Assembly: GCA_964016885.1 (NCBI GenBank)
Contig: OZ024740.1
Location: 295,961,670 to 296,025,669 of the forward strand
DNA: 64,000 bases
Direction of reading: 5' to 3'
Source: Eledone cirrhosa
Taxonomy: Eukaryota; Mollusca; Cephalopoda; Octopoda; Eledonidae
Part shown: positions 43,190-58,290 of the stretch, piece after piece
Position numbering within the stretch: position 1 is the first letter of the stretch
Layout: every line of letters begins with the position of its first letter
The notes under the pieces: generated by a model
Told to the model about the DNA's origin: nothing
Database searches by the model: none
The model's input: the letters and a program-made list of their open reading frames with translations, nothing else
Program-made: the position numbers and the translations under genes

Positions 43190-46100
43190 AGTGACTGTAC
43201 CTAAGAATATATTATATAGACAGTGAGTGTACCTAAGAATATATTATATAGACAGTGACTGTACCTAACAATATATTATATAGATAGTGAGTGTACCTAA
43301 CAATATATTATATAGACAGTGAGTGTACCTAAGAATATATTATATAGACAGTGACTGTAGCTAACAATATATTATATAGATAGTGAGTGTACCTAACAAT
43401 ATATTATATAGACAGTGAGTGTACCTAAGAATATATTATATAGACAGTGAATGTATCTAACAATATATTATATAGACAGTGAGTGTACTGAGAATATATT
43501 ATAGAGACAGTGAGTGTAATGAGAATATATTATATAGACAATGAATGTACCTAACAATATATTATATAGACAGTGAGTGTACTGAGAGTATATTATATAG
43601 ACAGTGAGTGTACTGAGAATATATTATATAGACAGTGACTGTACCTAAGAATATATTACATAGACAGTGAGTGTACCTAAGAATATATTATATAGACAGT
43701 GAGTGTACCTAAGAATATATTATATAGACAGTGAGTGTACTGAGAATATATTATATAGACAGTGAGTGTACCTAAGAATATATTATATAGACAGTGAGTG
43801 TACCTAAGAATATATTATATAGACAGCGAGTGTACCTAAAATATATTATATAGACAGTGAGTGTACATAAGAATATATTATATAGACAGTGAGTGTACCT
43901 AAGAATATATTATATAGACAGTGAGTGTACCTAACAATATATTATATAGACAGTGAGTGTACCTAAGAATATATTATATAGACAGTGAGTGTACCTAAGA
44001 ATATATTATATAGTCAGTGATTGTACCTAAGAATTTATTATATAGACAGTGAGTGTACCTAAGAATATATTATATAGACAGAGATTGTACCTAAGAATAT
44101 ATTATATAGATAGTGAGTGCACCTAAGAATATATATTATATAGACAGTGAGTGTACCTAAGAATATATTATATAGATAGTGAGTGTACCTCAGAATATAT
44201 AATATAGACAGTGAGTGTACCTAAGAATATATTATATAGACAGTGACTGTACCTAAGAATATATTATATAGACAGTGAGTGTACCTAAGAATATATTATA
44301 TAGACAGTGACTGTACCTAACAATATATTATATAGATAGTGAGTGTACCTAACAATATATTATATAGACAGTGAGTGTACCTAAGAATATATTATATCGA
44401 CAGTGAATGTATCTAACAATATATTATATAGACAGTGAGTGTACTGAGAGTATATTCTATAGACAGTGAGTGTACTGAGAATATATTATATAGACAGTGA
44501 GTGTACCTAAGAATATATTACATAGACAGTGAGTGTACCTAAGAATATATTATATAGACAGTGAGTGTACTGAGAATATATTATATAGACAGTAAGTGTA
44601 CCTAAGAATATATTATATAGACAGTGTGTGTACCTAAGAATATATTATATAGACAGTGAGTGTACCTAAGAATATATTATATAGACAGTGAGTGTACCTG
44701 AGAATATATTATATAGACAGTGAGTGTACCTATGAATATATTATATAGACAGTGAGTGTACCTAAGAATATATTATATAGACAGTGAGCGTACCAAATAA
44801 TATATTATATAGACAGTGAGTCTACCTAAGAATATATTATATAGATAGTGAGTGTACCTAAGAATATATTATATAGACAGTGAGTGTATCTTAGAATATA
44901 TTATATAGACAGTGAGTGTATCTAAGAATATATTATATAGACAGTGAGTGTACCTAAGAATATATTATATAGATAGTGAGTGTACCTAAGAATATATTAT
45001 ATAGATAGTGAGTGTACCTAAGAATATATTATATAGACAGTGAGTGTATCTAAGAATATATTATATAGACAGTGAGTGTACCTAAGCATATATTATATAG
45101 ACAGGAGTGTACCTGAGAATATATTATATAGACAGTGAATGTATCTAAGATCTAAGTATATATTATATAGACAGTGAGTGTACCTAAGAATATATTATAT
45201 AGACAGTGAGTGTACCTAAGAATATATTATATAGACAGTGAGTGTACCTAAGAATATATTATATAGACAGCGAGTGTACCTAAAATATATTATATAGACA
45301 GTGAGTGTACATAAGAATATATTATATAGACAGTGAGTGTACCTATGAATATATTATATAGACAGTGAGTGTACCTAACAATATATTATATAGACAGTGA
45401 GTGTACCTAAGAATATATTATATAGACAGTGAGTGTACCTAAGAATATATTATATAGACAGTGACTGTAGCTAACAATATATTATATAGATAGTGAGTGT
45501 ACCTAACAATATATTATATAGACAGTGAGTGTACCTAAGAATATATTATATAGACAGTGAATGTATCTAACAATATATTATATAGACAGTGAGTGTACTG
45601 AGAATATATTATAGAGACAGTGAGTGTAATGAGAATATATTATATAGACAATGAATGTACCTAACAATATATTATATAGACAGTGAGTGTACTGAGAGTA
45701 TATTATATAGACAGTGAGTGTACTGAGAATATATTATATAGACAGTGACTGTACCTAAGAATATATTACATAGACAGTGAGTGTACCTAAGAATATATTA
45801 TATAGACAGTGAGTGTACCTAAGAATATATTATATAGACAGTGAGTGTACTGAGAATATATTATATAGACAGTGAGTGTACCTAAGAATATATTATATAG
45901 ACAGTGAGTGTACCTAAGAATATATTATATAGACAGCGAGTGTACCTAAAATATATTATATAGACAGTGAGTGTACATAAGAATATATTATATAGACAGT
46001 GAGTGTACCTAAGAATATATTATATAGACAGTGAGTGTACCTAACAATATATTATATAGACAGTGAGTGTACCTAAGAATATATTATATAGACAGTGAGT

Positions 46101-49100
46101 GTACCTAAGAATATATTATATAGTCAGTGATTGTACCTAAGAATTTATTATATAGACAGTGAGTGTACCTAAGAATATATTATATAGACAGTGAGTGTAC
46201 CTAACAATATATTATATAGACAGTGAGTGTACCTAAGAATATATTATATAGACAGTGAGTGTACCTAAGAATATATTATATAGACAGTGAGTGTACCTAA
46301 GAATATATTATATAGACAGTGAGTGTACCTAAGAATATATTATATAGACAGTGAGTGTACCTAAGAATATATTATATAGACAGTGAGTCTACCTAAGAAT
46401 ATATTATATAGACAGTGAGTGTACCTAAGAATATATTATATAGACAGTGAGTGTACCTAAGAATATATTATATAGACAGTGAGTGTACCTAAGAATATAT
46501 TATATAGACAGTGAGTGTATCTAACAATATATTATATAGACAGTGAGTGTACTGAGAATATATTTTATAGACAGTGAGTGTAATGAGAATATTTCATATA
46601 GACAGTGAATGTACCTAACAATATATTATATAGACAGTGAGTGTACTGAGAATATATTATATAGACAGTGAGTGTACTGAGAATATATTATATAGACAGT
46701 GAGTGTACCTAAGAATATATTATATAGACAGTGAGTGTACCTAAGAATATATTATATAGACAGTGAGTGTACCTAAGAATATATTATATAGACAGTGAGT
46801 GTACCTAAGAATATATTATATAGACAGTTAGTGTTCCTAAGAATATATTATATAGATAGTGAGTGTACCTAAGAATATTTTATATAGACAGTGAGTGTAC
46901 CTAATAATATATTATATAGACAGTGAGTGTACCTAACTATATATTATATAGACAGTGAATGTATCCAAGAATATATTATATAGACAGTGATTGTACCTAA
47001 GAATATATTATATAGACAGTGACTGGACCTAATAATATATTATATAGACAGTGAATGTATCTAAGAATATATTATATAGACAGTGACTGTACCTAAGAAT
47101 ATATTATATAGACAGTGAGTGTATTGAGAATATATTATTTAGACAGTGAGTAGCTAAGAATATATTATATAGACAGTGAGTGTACCTAAGAATATATTAT
47201 ATAGACAGTGAGTGTACCTAAGAATATATTATATAGACAGTGAGTGTACCTAAGAATATATTATATAGACAGTGAGTGTACCTAAGAATATATTATATAG
47301 ATAGTGAGTGCACCTAAGAATATATTATAGAGACAGTGAGTGTACCTAAGAATATATTATATAGACAGTGAATGTACCTAAGAATATATTATATAGATAG
47401 TGAGTGTACCTCAGAATATATAATATAGACAGTGAGTGTACCTAAGAATATATTATATAGACAGTGACTGTACCTAAGAATATATTATATAGACAGTGAG
47501 TGTACCTAAGATTATATTATATAGACAGTGACTGTACCTAAGAATATATTATATAGACAGTGAATGTACCTAAGAATATATTACATAGACAGTGAGTGTA
47601 CCTAAGAATATATTATATAGACAGTGGATGTATCTATCAATATATTATATAGACAGTGAATGTATCTAACAATATATTATATAGACAGTGAGTGTACTGA
47701 GAGTATATTATATAGACAGAGAGTGTACTGAGAATGTATTATATAGACAGTGAGTGTACCTAAGAATATATTACATAGACAGTGAGTGTACCAAAGAATA
47801 TATTATATAGACAGTGAGTGTACCTAAGAATATATTATATAGACAGTGAGTGTACTGAGATTATATTATATAGACAGTGAGTGTACCTAAGAATATATTA
47901 TATAGACAGTGTGTGTACCTAAGAATATATTATATAGACAGTGAGTGTACCTAAGAATATATTATATAGACAGTGAGTGTACCTGAGAATATATTATATA
48001 GACAGTGAGTGTACCTAAGAATATATTATATAGACAGTGAGTGTACCTAAGAATATATTATATAGACAGTGAGTGTACCAAATAATATATTATATAGACA
48101 GTGAGTCTACCTAAGAATATATTATATAGATAGTGAGTGTACCTAAGAATATATTATATAGACAGTGAGTGTATCTAAGAATATATTATATAGACAGTGA
48201 CTGTACCTAAGAATATATTATATAGACAGTGAGTGTACCTAAGAATATATTATATAGACAGTGACTGTACCTAACAATATATTATATAGATAGTGAGTGT
48301 ACCTAAGAATATATTATATAGACAGTGAGTGTACCTAAGAATATATTATATAGACAGTGACTGTAGCTAACAATATATTATATAGATAGTGAGTGTACCT
48401 AACAATATATTATATAGACAGTGAGTGTACCTAAGAATATATTATATAGACAGTGAATGTATCTAACAATATATTATATAGACAGTGAGTGTACTGAGAA
48501 TATATTATAGAGACAGTGAGTGTAATGAGAATATATTATATAGACAATGAATGTACCTAACAATATATTATATAGACAGTGAGTGTACTGAGAGTATATT
48601 ATATAGACAGTGAGTGTACTGAGAATATATTATATAGACAGTGACTGTACCTAAGAATATATTACATAGACAGTGAGTGTACCTAAGAATATATTATATA
48701 GACAGTGAGTGTACCTAAGAATATATTATATAGACAGTGAGTGTACTGAGAATATATTATATAGACAGTGAGTGTACCTAAGAATATATTATATAGACAG
48801 TGAGTGTACCTAAGAATATATTATATAGACAGCGAGTGTACCTAAAATATATTATATAGACAGTGAGTGTACATAAGAATATATTATATAGACAGTGAGT
48901 GTACCTAAGAATATATTATATAGACAGTGAGTGTACCTAACAATATATTATATAGACAGTGAGTGTACCTAAGAATATATTATATAGACAGTGAGTGTAC
49001 CTAAGAATATATTATATAGTCAGTGATTGTACCTAAGAATTTATTATATAGACAGTGAGTGTACCTAAGAATATATTATATAGACAGAGATTGTACCTAA

Positions 49101-52100
49101 GAATATATTATATAGATAGTGAGTGCACCTAAGAATATATATTATATAGACAGTGAGTGTACCTAAGAATATATTATATAGATAGTGAGTGTACCTCAGA
49201 ATATATAATATAGACAGTGAGTGTACCTAAGAATATATTATATAGACAGTGACTGTACCTAAGAATATATTATATAGACAGTGAGTGTACCTAAGAATAT
49301 ATTATATAGACAGTGACTGTACCTAACAATATATTATATAGATAGTGAGTGTACCTAACAATATATTATATAGACAGTGAGTGTACCTAAGAATATATTA
49401 TATCGACAGTGAATGTATCTAACAATATATTATATAGACAGTGAGTGTACTGAGAGTATATTCTATAGACAGTGAGTGTACTGAGAATATATTATATAGA
49501 CAGTGAGTGTACCTAAGAATATATTACATAGACAGTGAGTGTACCTAAGAATATATTATATAGACAGTGAGTGTACTGAGAATATATTATATAGACAGTA
49601 AGTGTACCTAAGAATATATTATATAGACAGTGTGTGTACCTAAGAATATATTATATAGACAGTGAGTGTACCTAAGAATATATTATATAGACAGTGAGTG
49701 TACCTGAGAATATATTATATAGACAGTGAGTGTACCTATGAATATATTATATAGACAGTGAGTGTACCTAAGAATATATTATATAGACAGTGAGCGTACC
49801 AAATAATATATTATATAGACAGTGAGTCTACCTAAGAATATATTATATAGATAGTGAGTGTACCTAAGAATATATTATATAGACAGTGAGTGTATCTTAG
49901 AATATATTATATAGACAGTGAGTGTATCTAAGAATATATTATATAGACAGTGAGTGTACCTAAGAATATATTATATAGATAGTGAGTGTACCTAAGAATA
50001 TATTATATAGATAGTGAGTGTACCTAAGAATATATTATATAGACAGTGAGTGTATCTAAGAATATATTATATAGACAGTGAGTGTACCTAAGCATATATT
50101 ATATAGACAGGAGTGTACCTGAGAATATATTATATAGACAGTGAATGTATCTAAGATCTAAGTATATATTATATAGACAGTGAGTGTACCTAAGAATATA
50201 TTATATAGACAGTGAGTGTACCTAAGAATATATTATATAGACAGTGAGTGTACCTAAGAATATATTATATAGACAGCGAGTGTACCTAAAATATATTATA
50301 TAGACAGTGAGTGTACATAAGAATATATTATATAGACAGTGAGTGTACCTATGAATATATTATATAGACAGTGAGTGTACCTAACAATATATTATATAGA
50401 CAGTGAGTGTACCTAAGAATATATTATATAGACAGTGAGTGTACCTAAGAATATATTATATAGACAGTGACTGTAGCTAACAATATATTATATAGATAGT
50501 GAGTGTACCTAACAATATATTATATAGACAGTGAGTGTACCTAAGAATATATTATATAGACAGTGAATGTATCTAACAATATATTATATAGACAGTGAGT
50601 GTACTGAGAATATATTATAGAGACAGTGAGTGTAATGAGAATATATTATATAGACAATGAATGTACCTAACAATATATTATATAGACAGTGAGTGTACTG
50701 AGAGTATATTATATAGACAGTGAGTGTACTGAGAATATATTATATAGACAGTGACTGTACCTAAGAATATATTACATAGACAGTGAGTGTACCTAAGAAT
50801 ATATTATATAGACAGTGAGTGTACCTAAGAATATATTATATAGACAGTGAGTGTACTGAGAATATATTATATAGACAGTGAGTGTACCTAAGAATATATT
50901 ATATAGACAGTGAGTGTACCTAAGAATATATTATATAGACAGCGAGTGTACCTAAAATATATTATATAGACAGTGAGTGTACATAAGAATATATTATATA
51001 GACAGTGAGTGTACCTAAGAATATATTATATAGACAGTGAGTGTACCTAACAATATATTATATAGACAGTGAGTGTACCTAAGAATATATTATATAGACA
51101 GTGAGTGTACCTAAGAATATATTATATAGTCAGTGATTGTACCTAAGAATTTATTATATAGACAGTGAGTGTACCTAAGAATATATTATATAGACAGTGA
51201 GTGTACCTAACAATATATTATATAGACAGTGAGTGTACCTAAGAATATATTATATAGACAGTGAGTGTACCTAAGAATATATTATATAGACAGTGAGTGT
51301 ACCTAAGAATATATTATATAGACAGTGAGTGTACCTAAGAATATATTATATAGACAGTGAGTGTACCTAAGAATATATTATATAGACAGTGAGTCTACCT
51401 AAGAATATATTATATAGACAGTGAGTGTACCTAAGAATATATTATATAGACAGTGAGTGTACCTAAGAATATATTATATAGACAGTGAGTGTACCTAAGA
51501 ATATATTATATAGACAGTGAGTGTATCTAACAATATATTATATAGACAGTGAGTGTACTGAGAATATATTTTATAGACAGTGAGTGTAATGAGAATATTT
51601 CATATAGACAGTGAATGTACCTAACAATATATTATATAGACAGTGAGTGTACTGAGAATATATTATATAGACAGTGAGTGTACTGAGAATATATTATATA
51701 GACAGTGAGTGTACCTAAGAATATATTATATAGACAGTGAGTGTACCTAAGAATATATTATATAGACAGTGAGTGTACCTAAGAATATATTATATAGACA
51801 GTGAGTGTACCTAAGAATATATTATATAGACAGTTAGTGTTCCTAAGAATATATTATATAGATAGTGAGTGTACCTAAGAATATTTTATATAGACAGTGA
51901 GTGTACCTAATAATATATTATATAGACAGTGAGTGTACCTAACTATATATTATATAGACAGTGAATGTATCCAAGAATATATTATATAGACAGTGATTGT
52001 ACCTAAGAATATATTATATAGACAGTGACTGGACCTAATAATATATTATATAGACAGTGAATGTATCTAAGAATATATTATATAGACAGTGACTGTACCT

Positions 52101-53200
52101 AAGAATATATTATATAGACAGTGAGTGTATTGAGAATATATTATTTAGACAGTGAGTAGCTAAGAATATATTATATAGACAGTGAGTGTACCTAAGAATA
52201 TATTATATAGACAGTGAGTGTACCTAAGAATATATTATATAGACAGTGAGTGTACCTAAGAATATATTATATAGACAGTGAGTGTACCTAAGAATATATT
52301 ATATAGATAGTGAGTGCACCTAAGAATATATTATAGAGACAGTGAGTGTACCTAAGAATATATTATATAGACAGTGAATGTACCTAAGAATATATTATAT
52401 AGATAGTGAGTGTACCTCAGAATATATAATATAGACAGTGAGTGTACCTAAGAATATATTATATAGACAGTGACTGTACCTAAGAATATATTATATAGAC
52501 AGTGAGTGTACCTAAGATTATATTATATAGACAGTGACTGTACCTAAGAATATATTATATAGACAGTGAATGTACCTAAGAATATATTACATAGACAGTG
52601 AGTGTACCTAAGAATATATTATATAGACAGTGGATGTATCTATCAATATATTATATAGACAGTGAATGTATCTAACAATATATTATATAGACAGTGAGTG
52701 TACTGAGAGTATATTATATAGACAGAGAGTGTACTGAGAATGTATTATATAGACAGTGAGTGTACCTAAGAATATATTACATAGACAGTGAGTGTACCAA
52801 AGAATATATTATATAGACAGTGAGTGTACCTAAGAATATATTATATAGACAGTGAGTGTACTGAGATTATATTATATAGACAGTGAGTGTACCTAAGAAT
52901 ATATTATATAGACAGTGTGTGTACCTAAGAATATATTATATAGACAGTGAGTGTACCTAAGAATATATTATATAGACAGTGAGTGTACCTGAGAATATAT
53001 TATATAGACAGTGAGTGTACCTAAGAATATATTATATAGACAGTGAGTGTACCTAAGAATATATTATATAGACAGTGAGTGTACCAAATAATATATTATA
53101 TAGACAGTGAGTCTACCTAAGAATATATTATATAGATAGTGAGTGTACCTAAGAATATATTATATAGACAGTGAGTGTATCTAAGAATATATTATATAGA
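43190..53200. repeat. 5,006-bp tandem duplication (43.19-48.19 and 48.19-53.20 kb)
   Basis: Landmarks at 43357, 44013, 44083, 44451, 44788, 45148, 46123, 46589, 46931, 47149 and 47631 recur exactly 5,006 bp later, at 48363, 49019, 49089, 49457, 49794, 50154, 51129, 51595, 51937, 52155 and 52637. I noticed no difference between the copies at these points. The join is near 48180-48200, where a GTGTATCTAAG unit is followed by CTGTACCTAAG in place of a second GTGTATCTAAG. The copies part near 53200. Eleven landmarks with a constant offset over about 5 kb of 32-bp repeat indicate a very recent duplication, or an assembly duplication. Confidence 0.93.
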
Positions 53201-53620
53201 CAGTGAGTGTATCTAAGAATATATTATATAGACAGTGAGTGTACCTAAGAATATATTATATAGATAGTGAGTGTACCTAAGAATATATTATATAGATAGT
53301 GAGTGTACCTAAGAATATATTATATAGACAGTGAGTGTATCTAAGAATATATTATATCGACAGTGAGTGTACCTAAGCATATATTATATAGACAGGAGTG
53401 TACCTGAGAATATATTATATAGACAGTGAGTGTATCTAAGATCTAAGTATATATTATATAGACAGTGAGTGTACCTAAGAATATATTATATAGACAGTGA
53501 GTGTACCTAAGAATATATTATATAGACAGTGAGTGTACCTAAGAATATATTATATAGACAGTGAGTGTACCTAAGAATATATTATATAGACAGTGAGTGT
53601 ACCTAAGAATATATTATATA

Positions 53621-53746
53621 GACAGGAGTGTACCTAAAATATATTATATAGACAGTGAGTGTACATAAGAATATATTATATAGACAGTGAGTGTACATAA
53701 GAATATATTATATAGACAGTGAGTGTACATAAGAATATATTATATA
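53621..53746 (+). repeat. Hybrid 30-bp unit followed by three CATAAG units
   Basis: The unit at 53621-53650 begins like the GACAGGAGTG variant and ends like the CCTAAAAT variant, as if the two had been joined inside a unit. Three identical GTACATAAG units follow (53651-53746), where elsewhere a CCTAAAAT unit is followed by only one. The next unit carries GTGTCCCCGAG. The stretch lies at the left edge of the partial third 5-kb copy, so it may be the scar of that duplication. Confidence 0.75.
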
Positions 53747-53899
53747 GACAGTGAGTGTCCCCGAGAATATATTATATAGACAGTGAGTGTACCTAAGAAT
53801 ATATTATATAGACAGTGAGTGTACCTAAGAATATATTATATAGACAGTGAGTGTACCTAACAATATATTATATAGACAGTGAGTGTACCTAAGAATATA

Positions 53900-56800
53900 T
53901 TATATAGACAGAGATTGTACCTAAGAATATATTATATAGATAGTGAGTGCACCTAAGAATATATATTATATAGACAGTGAGTGTACCTAAGAATATATTA
54001 TATAGACAGTGAATGTACCTAAGAATATATTATATAGATAGTGAGTGTACCTCAGAATATATAATATAGACAGTGAGTGTACCTAAGAATATATTATATA
54101 GACAGTGACTGTACCTAAGAATATATTATATAGACAGTGAGTGTACCTAAGAATATATTATATAGACAGTGACTGTACCTAACAATATATTATATAGATA
54201 GTGAGTGTACCTAACAATATATTATATAGACAGTGAGTGTACCTAAGAATATATTATATCGACAGTGAATGTATCTAACAATATATTATATAGACAGTGA
54301 GTGTACTGAGAGTATATTATATAGACAGTGAGTGTACTGAGAATATATTATATAGACAGTGAGTGTACCTAAGAATATATTACATAGACAGTGAGTGTAC
54401 CTAAGAATATATTATATAGACAGTGAGTGTACTGAGAATATATTATATAGACAGTAAGTGTACCTAAGAATATATTATATAGACAGTGTGTGTACCTAAG
54501 AATATATTATATAGACAGTGAGTGTACCTAAGAATATATTATATAGACAGTGAGTGTACCTGAGAATATATTATATAGACAGTGAGTGTACCTATGAATA
54601 TATTATATAGACAGTGAGTGTACCTAAGAATATATTATATAGACAGTGAGCGTACCAAATAATATATTATATAGACAGTGAGTCTACCTAAGAATATATT
54701 ATATAGATAGTGAGTGTACCTAAGAATATATTATATAGACAGTGAGTGTATCTTAGAATATATTATATAGACAGTGAGTGTATCTAAGAATATATTATAT
54801 AGACAGTGAGTGTACCTAAGAATATATTATATAGATAGTGAGTGTACCTAAGAATATATTATATAGATAGTGAGTGTACCTAAGAATATATTATATAGAC
54901 AGTGAGTGTATCTAAGAATATATTATATAGACAGTGAGTGTACCTAAGCATATATTATATAGACAGGAGTGTACCTGAGAATATATTATATAGACAGTGA
55001 ATGTATCTAAGATCTAAGTATATATTATATAGACAGTGAGTGTACCTAAGAATATATTATATAGACAGTGAGTGTACCTAAGAATATATTATATAGACAG
55101 TGAGTGTACCTAAGAATATATTATATAGACAGCGAGTGTACCTAAAATATATTATATAGACAGTGAGTGTACATAAGAATATATTATATAGACAGTGAGT
55201 GTACCTATGAATATATTATATAGACAGTGAGTGTACCTAACAATATATTATATAGACAGTGAGTGTACCTAAGAATATATTATATAGACAGTGAGTGTAC
55301 CTAAGAATATATTATATAGACAGTGACTGTAGCTAACAATATATTATATAGATAGTGAGTGTACCTAACAATATATTATATAGACAGTGAGTGTACCTAA
55401 GAATATATTATATAGACAGTGAATGTATCTAACAATATATTATATAGACAGTGAGTGTACTGAGAATATATTATAGAGACAGTGAGTGTAATGAGAATGT
55501 ATTATATAGACAATGAATGTACCTAACAATATATTATATAGACAGTGAGTGTACTGAGAGTATATTATATAGACAGTGAGTGTACTGAGAATATATTATA
55601 TAGACAGTGACTGTACCTAAGAATATATTACATAGACAGTGAGTGTACCTAAGAATATATTATATAGACAGTGAGTGTACCTAAGAATATATTATATAGA
55701 CAGTGAGTGTACTGAGAATATATTATATAGACAGTGAGTGTACCTAAGAATATATTATATAGACAGTGAGTGTACCTAAGAATATATTATATAGACAGCG
55801 AGTGTACCTAAAATATATTATATAGACAGTGAGTGTACATAAGAATATATTATATAGACAGTGAGTGTACCTATGAATATATTATATAGACAGTGAGTGT
55901 ACCTAACAATATATTATATAGACAGTGAGTGTACCTAAGAATATATTATATAGACAGTGAGTGTACCTAAGAATATATTATATAGTCAGTGATTGTACCT
56001 AAGAATTTATTATATAGACAGTGAGTGTACCTAAGAATATATTATATAGACAGTGAGTGTACCTAACAATATATTATATAGACAGTGAGTGTACCTAAGA
56101 ATATATTATATAGACAGTGAGTGTACCTAAGAATATATTATATAGACAGTGAGTGTACCTAAGAATATATTATATAGACAGTGAGTGTACCTAAGAATAT
56201 ATTATATAGACAGTGAGTGTACCTAAGAATATATTATATAGACAGTGAGTCTACCTAAGAATATATTATATAGACAGTGAGTGTACCTAGAATATATTAT
56301 ATAGACAGTGAGTGTACCTAAGAATATATTATATAGACAGTGAGTGTACCTAAGAATATATTATATAGACAGTGAGTGTATCTAACAATATATTATATAG
56401 ACAGTGAGTGTACTGAGAATATATTTTATAGACAGTGAGTGTAATGAGAATATTTCATATAGACAGTGAATGTACCTAACAATATATTATATAGACAGTG
56501 AGTGTACTGAGAATATATTATATAGACAGTGAGTGTACTGAGAATATATTATATAGACAGTGAGTGTACCTAAGAATATATTATATAGACAGTGAGTGTA
56601 CCTAAGAATATATTATATAGACAGTGAGTGTACCTAAGAATATAGTATATAGACAGTGAGTGTACCAAAGAATATATTATATAGACAGTTAGTGTTCCTA
56701 AGAATATATTATATAGATAGTGAGTGTACCTAAGAATATTTTATATAGACAGTGAGTGTACCTAATAATATATTATATAGACAGTGAGTGTACCTAACTA

Positions 56801-57100
56801 TATATTATATAGACAGTGAATGTATCCAAGAATATATTATATAGACAGTGATTGTACCTAAGAATATATTATATAGACAGTGACTGGACCTAATAATATA
56901 TTATATAGACAGTGAATGTATCTAAGAATATATTATATAGACAGTGACTGTACCTAAGAATATATTATATAGACAGTGAGTGTATTGAGAATATATTATT
57001 TAGACAGTGAGTAGCTAAGAATATATTATATAGACAGTGAGTGTACCTAAGAATATATTATATAGACAGTGAGTGTACCTAAGAATATATTATATAGACA
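53900..57100. repeat. Partial third copy of the 5,006-bp unit
   Basis: GACAGAGATTG 49089/53913 is 4,824 bp apart. After one additional 32-bp AATGTACCTAAG unit the offset becomes 4,856: GAGCG 49794/54650, AGATCT 50154/55010, TATAGTCAG 51129/55985. A one-base loss near 56288 (CCTAGAAT for CCTAAGAAT) makes it 4,855 (ATTTCAT-type 51595/56450, 30-bp unit 52155/57010). Correspondence ends near 57100, where the sequence switches to the CCTGAG order seen at 37.77 kb. This copy has more differences from the other two than they have from each other. Confidence 0.85.
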
Positions 57101-58290
57101 GTGAGTGTACCTGAGAATATATTATATAGACAGTGAGTGTATCTAAGAATATATTATATAGACAGTGAGTTTACTGAGAATATATTATATAGACAGCCAG
57201 TGTACCTAAGAATATATTATATAGACAGTGAGTGTCCCCGAGAATATATTATATAGACAATGAGTGTACCTAAGAATATATTATATAGACAGTGAGTGTA
57301 CCTAAGAATATATTATATAGACAGTGAGTGTACCTAACAATATATTATATAGACAGTGAGTGTACCTAAGAATATATTATATAGACAGTGAGTGTACCTA
57401 AGAATATATTATAGAGACAGTGAGTGTACCTAAGAATATATTATATAGACAGTGAGTGTACCTAAGAATATATTATATAGATAGTGAGTGCACCTAAGAA
57501 TATATTATAGAGACAGTGAGTGTACCTAAGAATATATTATATAGACAGTGAGTGTACTGAGAATATATTATATAGACAGTAAGTGTACCTAAGAATATAT
57601 TATATAGACAGTGTGTGTACCTAAGAATATATTATATAGACAGTGAGTGTACCTAAGAATATATTATATAGACAGTGAGTGTACCTGAGAATATATTATA
57701 TAGACAGTGAGTGTACCTATGAATATATTATATAGACAGTGAGTGTACCTAAGAATATATTATATAGACAGTGAGCGTACCAAATAATATATTATATAGA
57801 CAGTGAGTCTACCTAAGAATATATTATATAGATAGTGAGTGTACCTAAGAATATATTATATAGACAGTGAGTGTATCTTAGAATATATTATATAGACAGT
57901 GAGTGTATCTAAGAATATATTATATAGACAGTGAGTGTACCTAAGAATATATTATATAGATAGTGAGTGTACCTAAGAATATATTATATAGATAGTGAGT
58001 GTACCTAAGAATATATTATATAGACAGTGAGTGTATCTAAGAATATATTATATAGACAGTGAGTGTACCTAAGCATATATTATATAGACAGGAGTGTACC
58101 TGAGAATATATTATATAGACAGTGAATGTATCTAAGATCTAAGTATATATTATATAGACAGTGAGTGTACCTAAGAATATATTATATAGACAGTGAGTGT
58201 ACCTAAGAATATATTATATAGACAGTGAGTGTACCTAAGAATATATTATATAGACAGCGAGTGTACCTAAAATATATTATATAGACAGTG

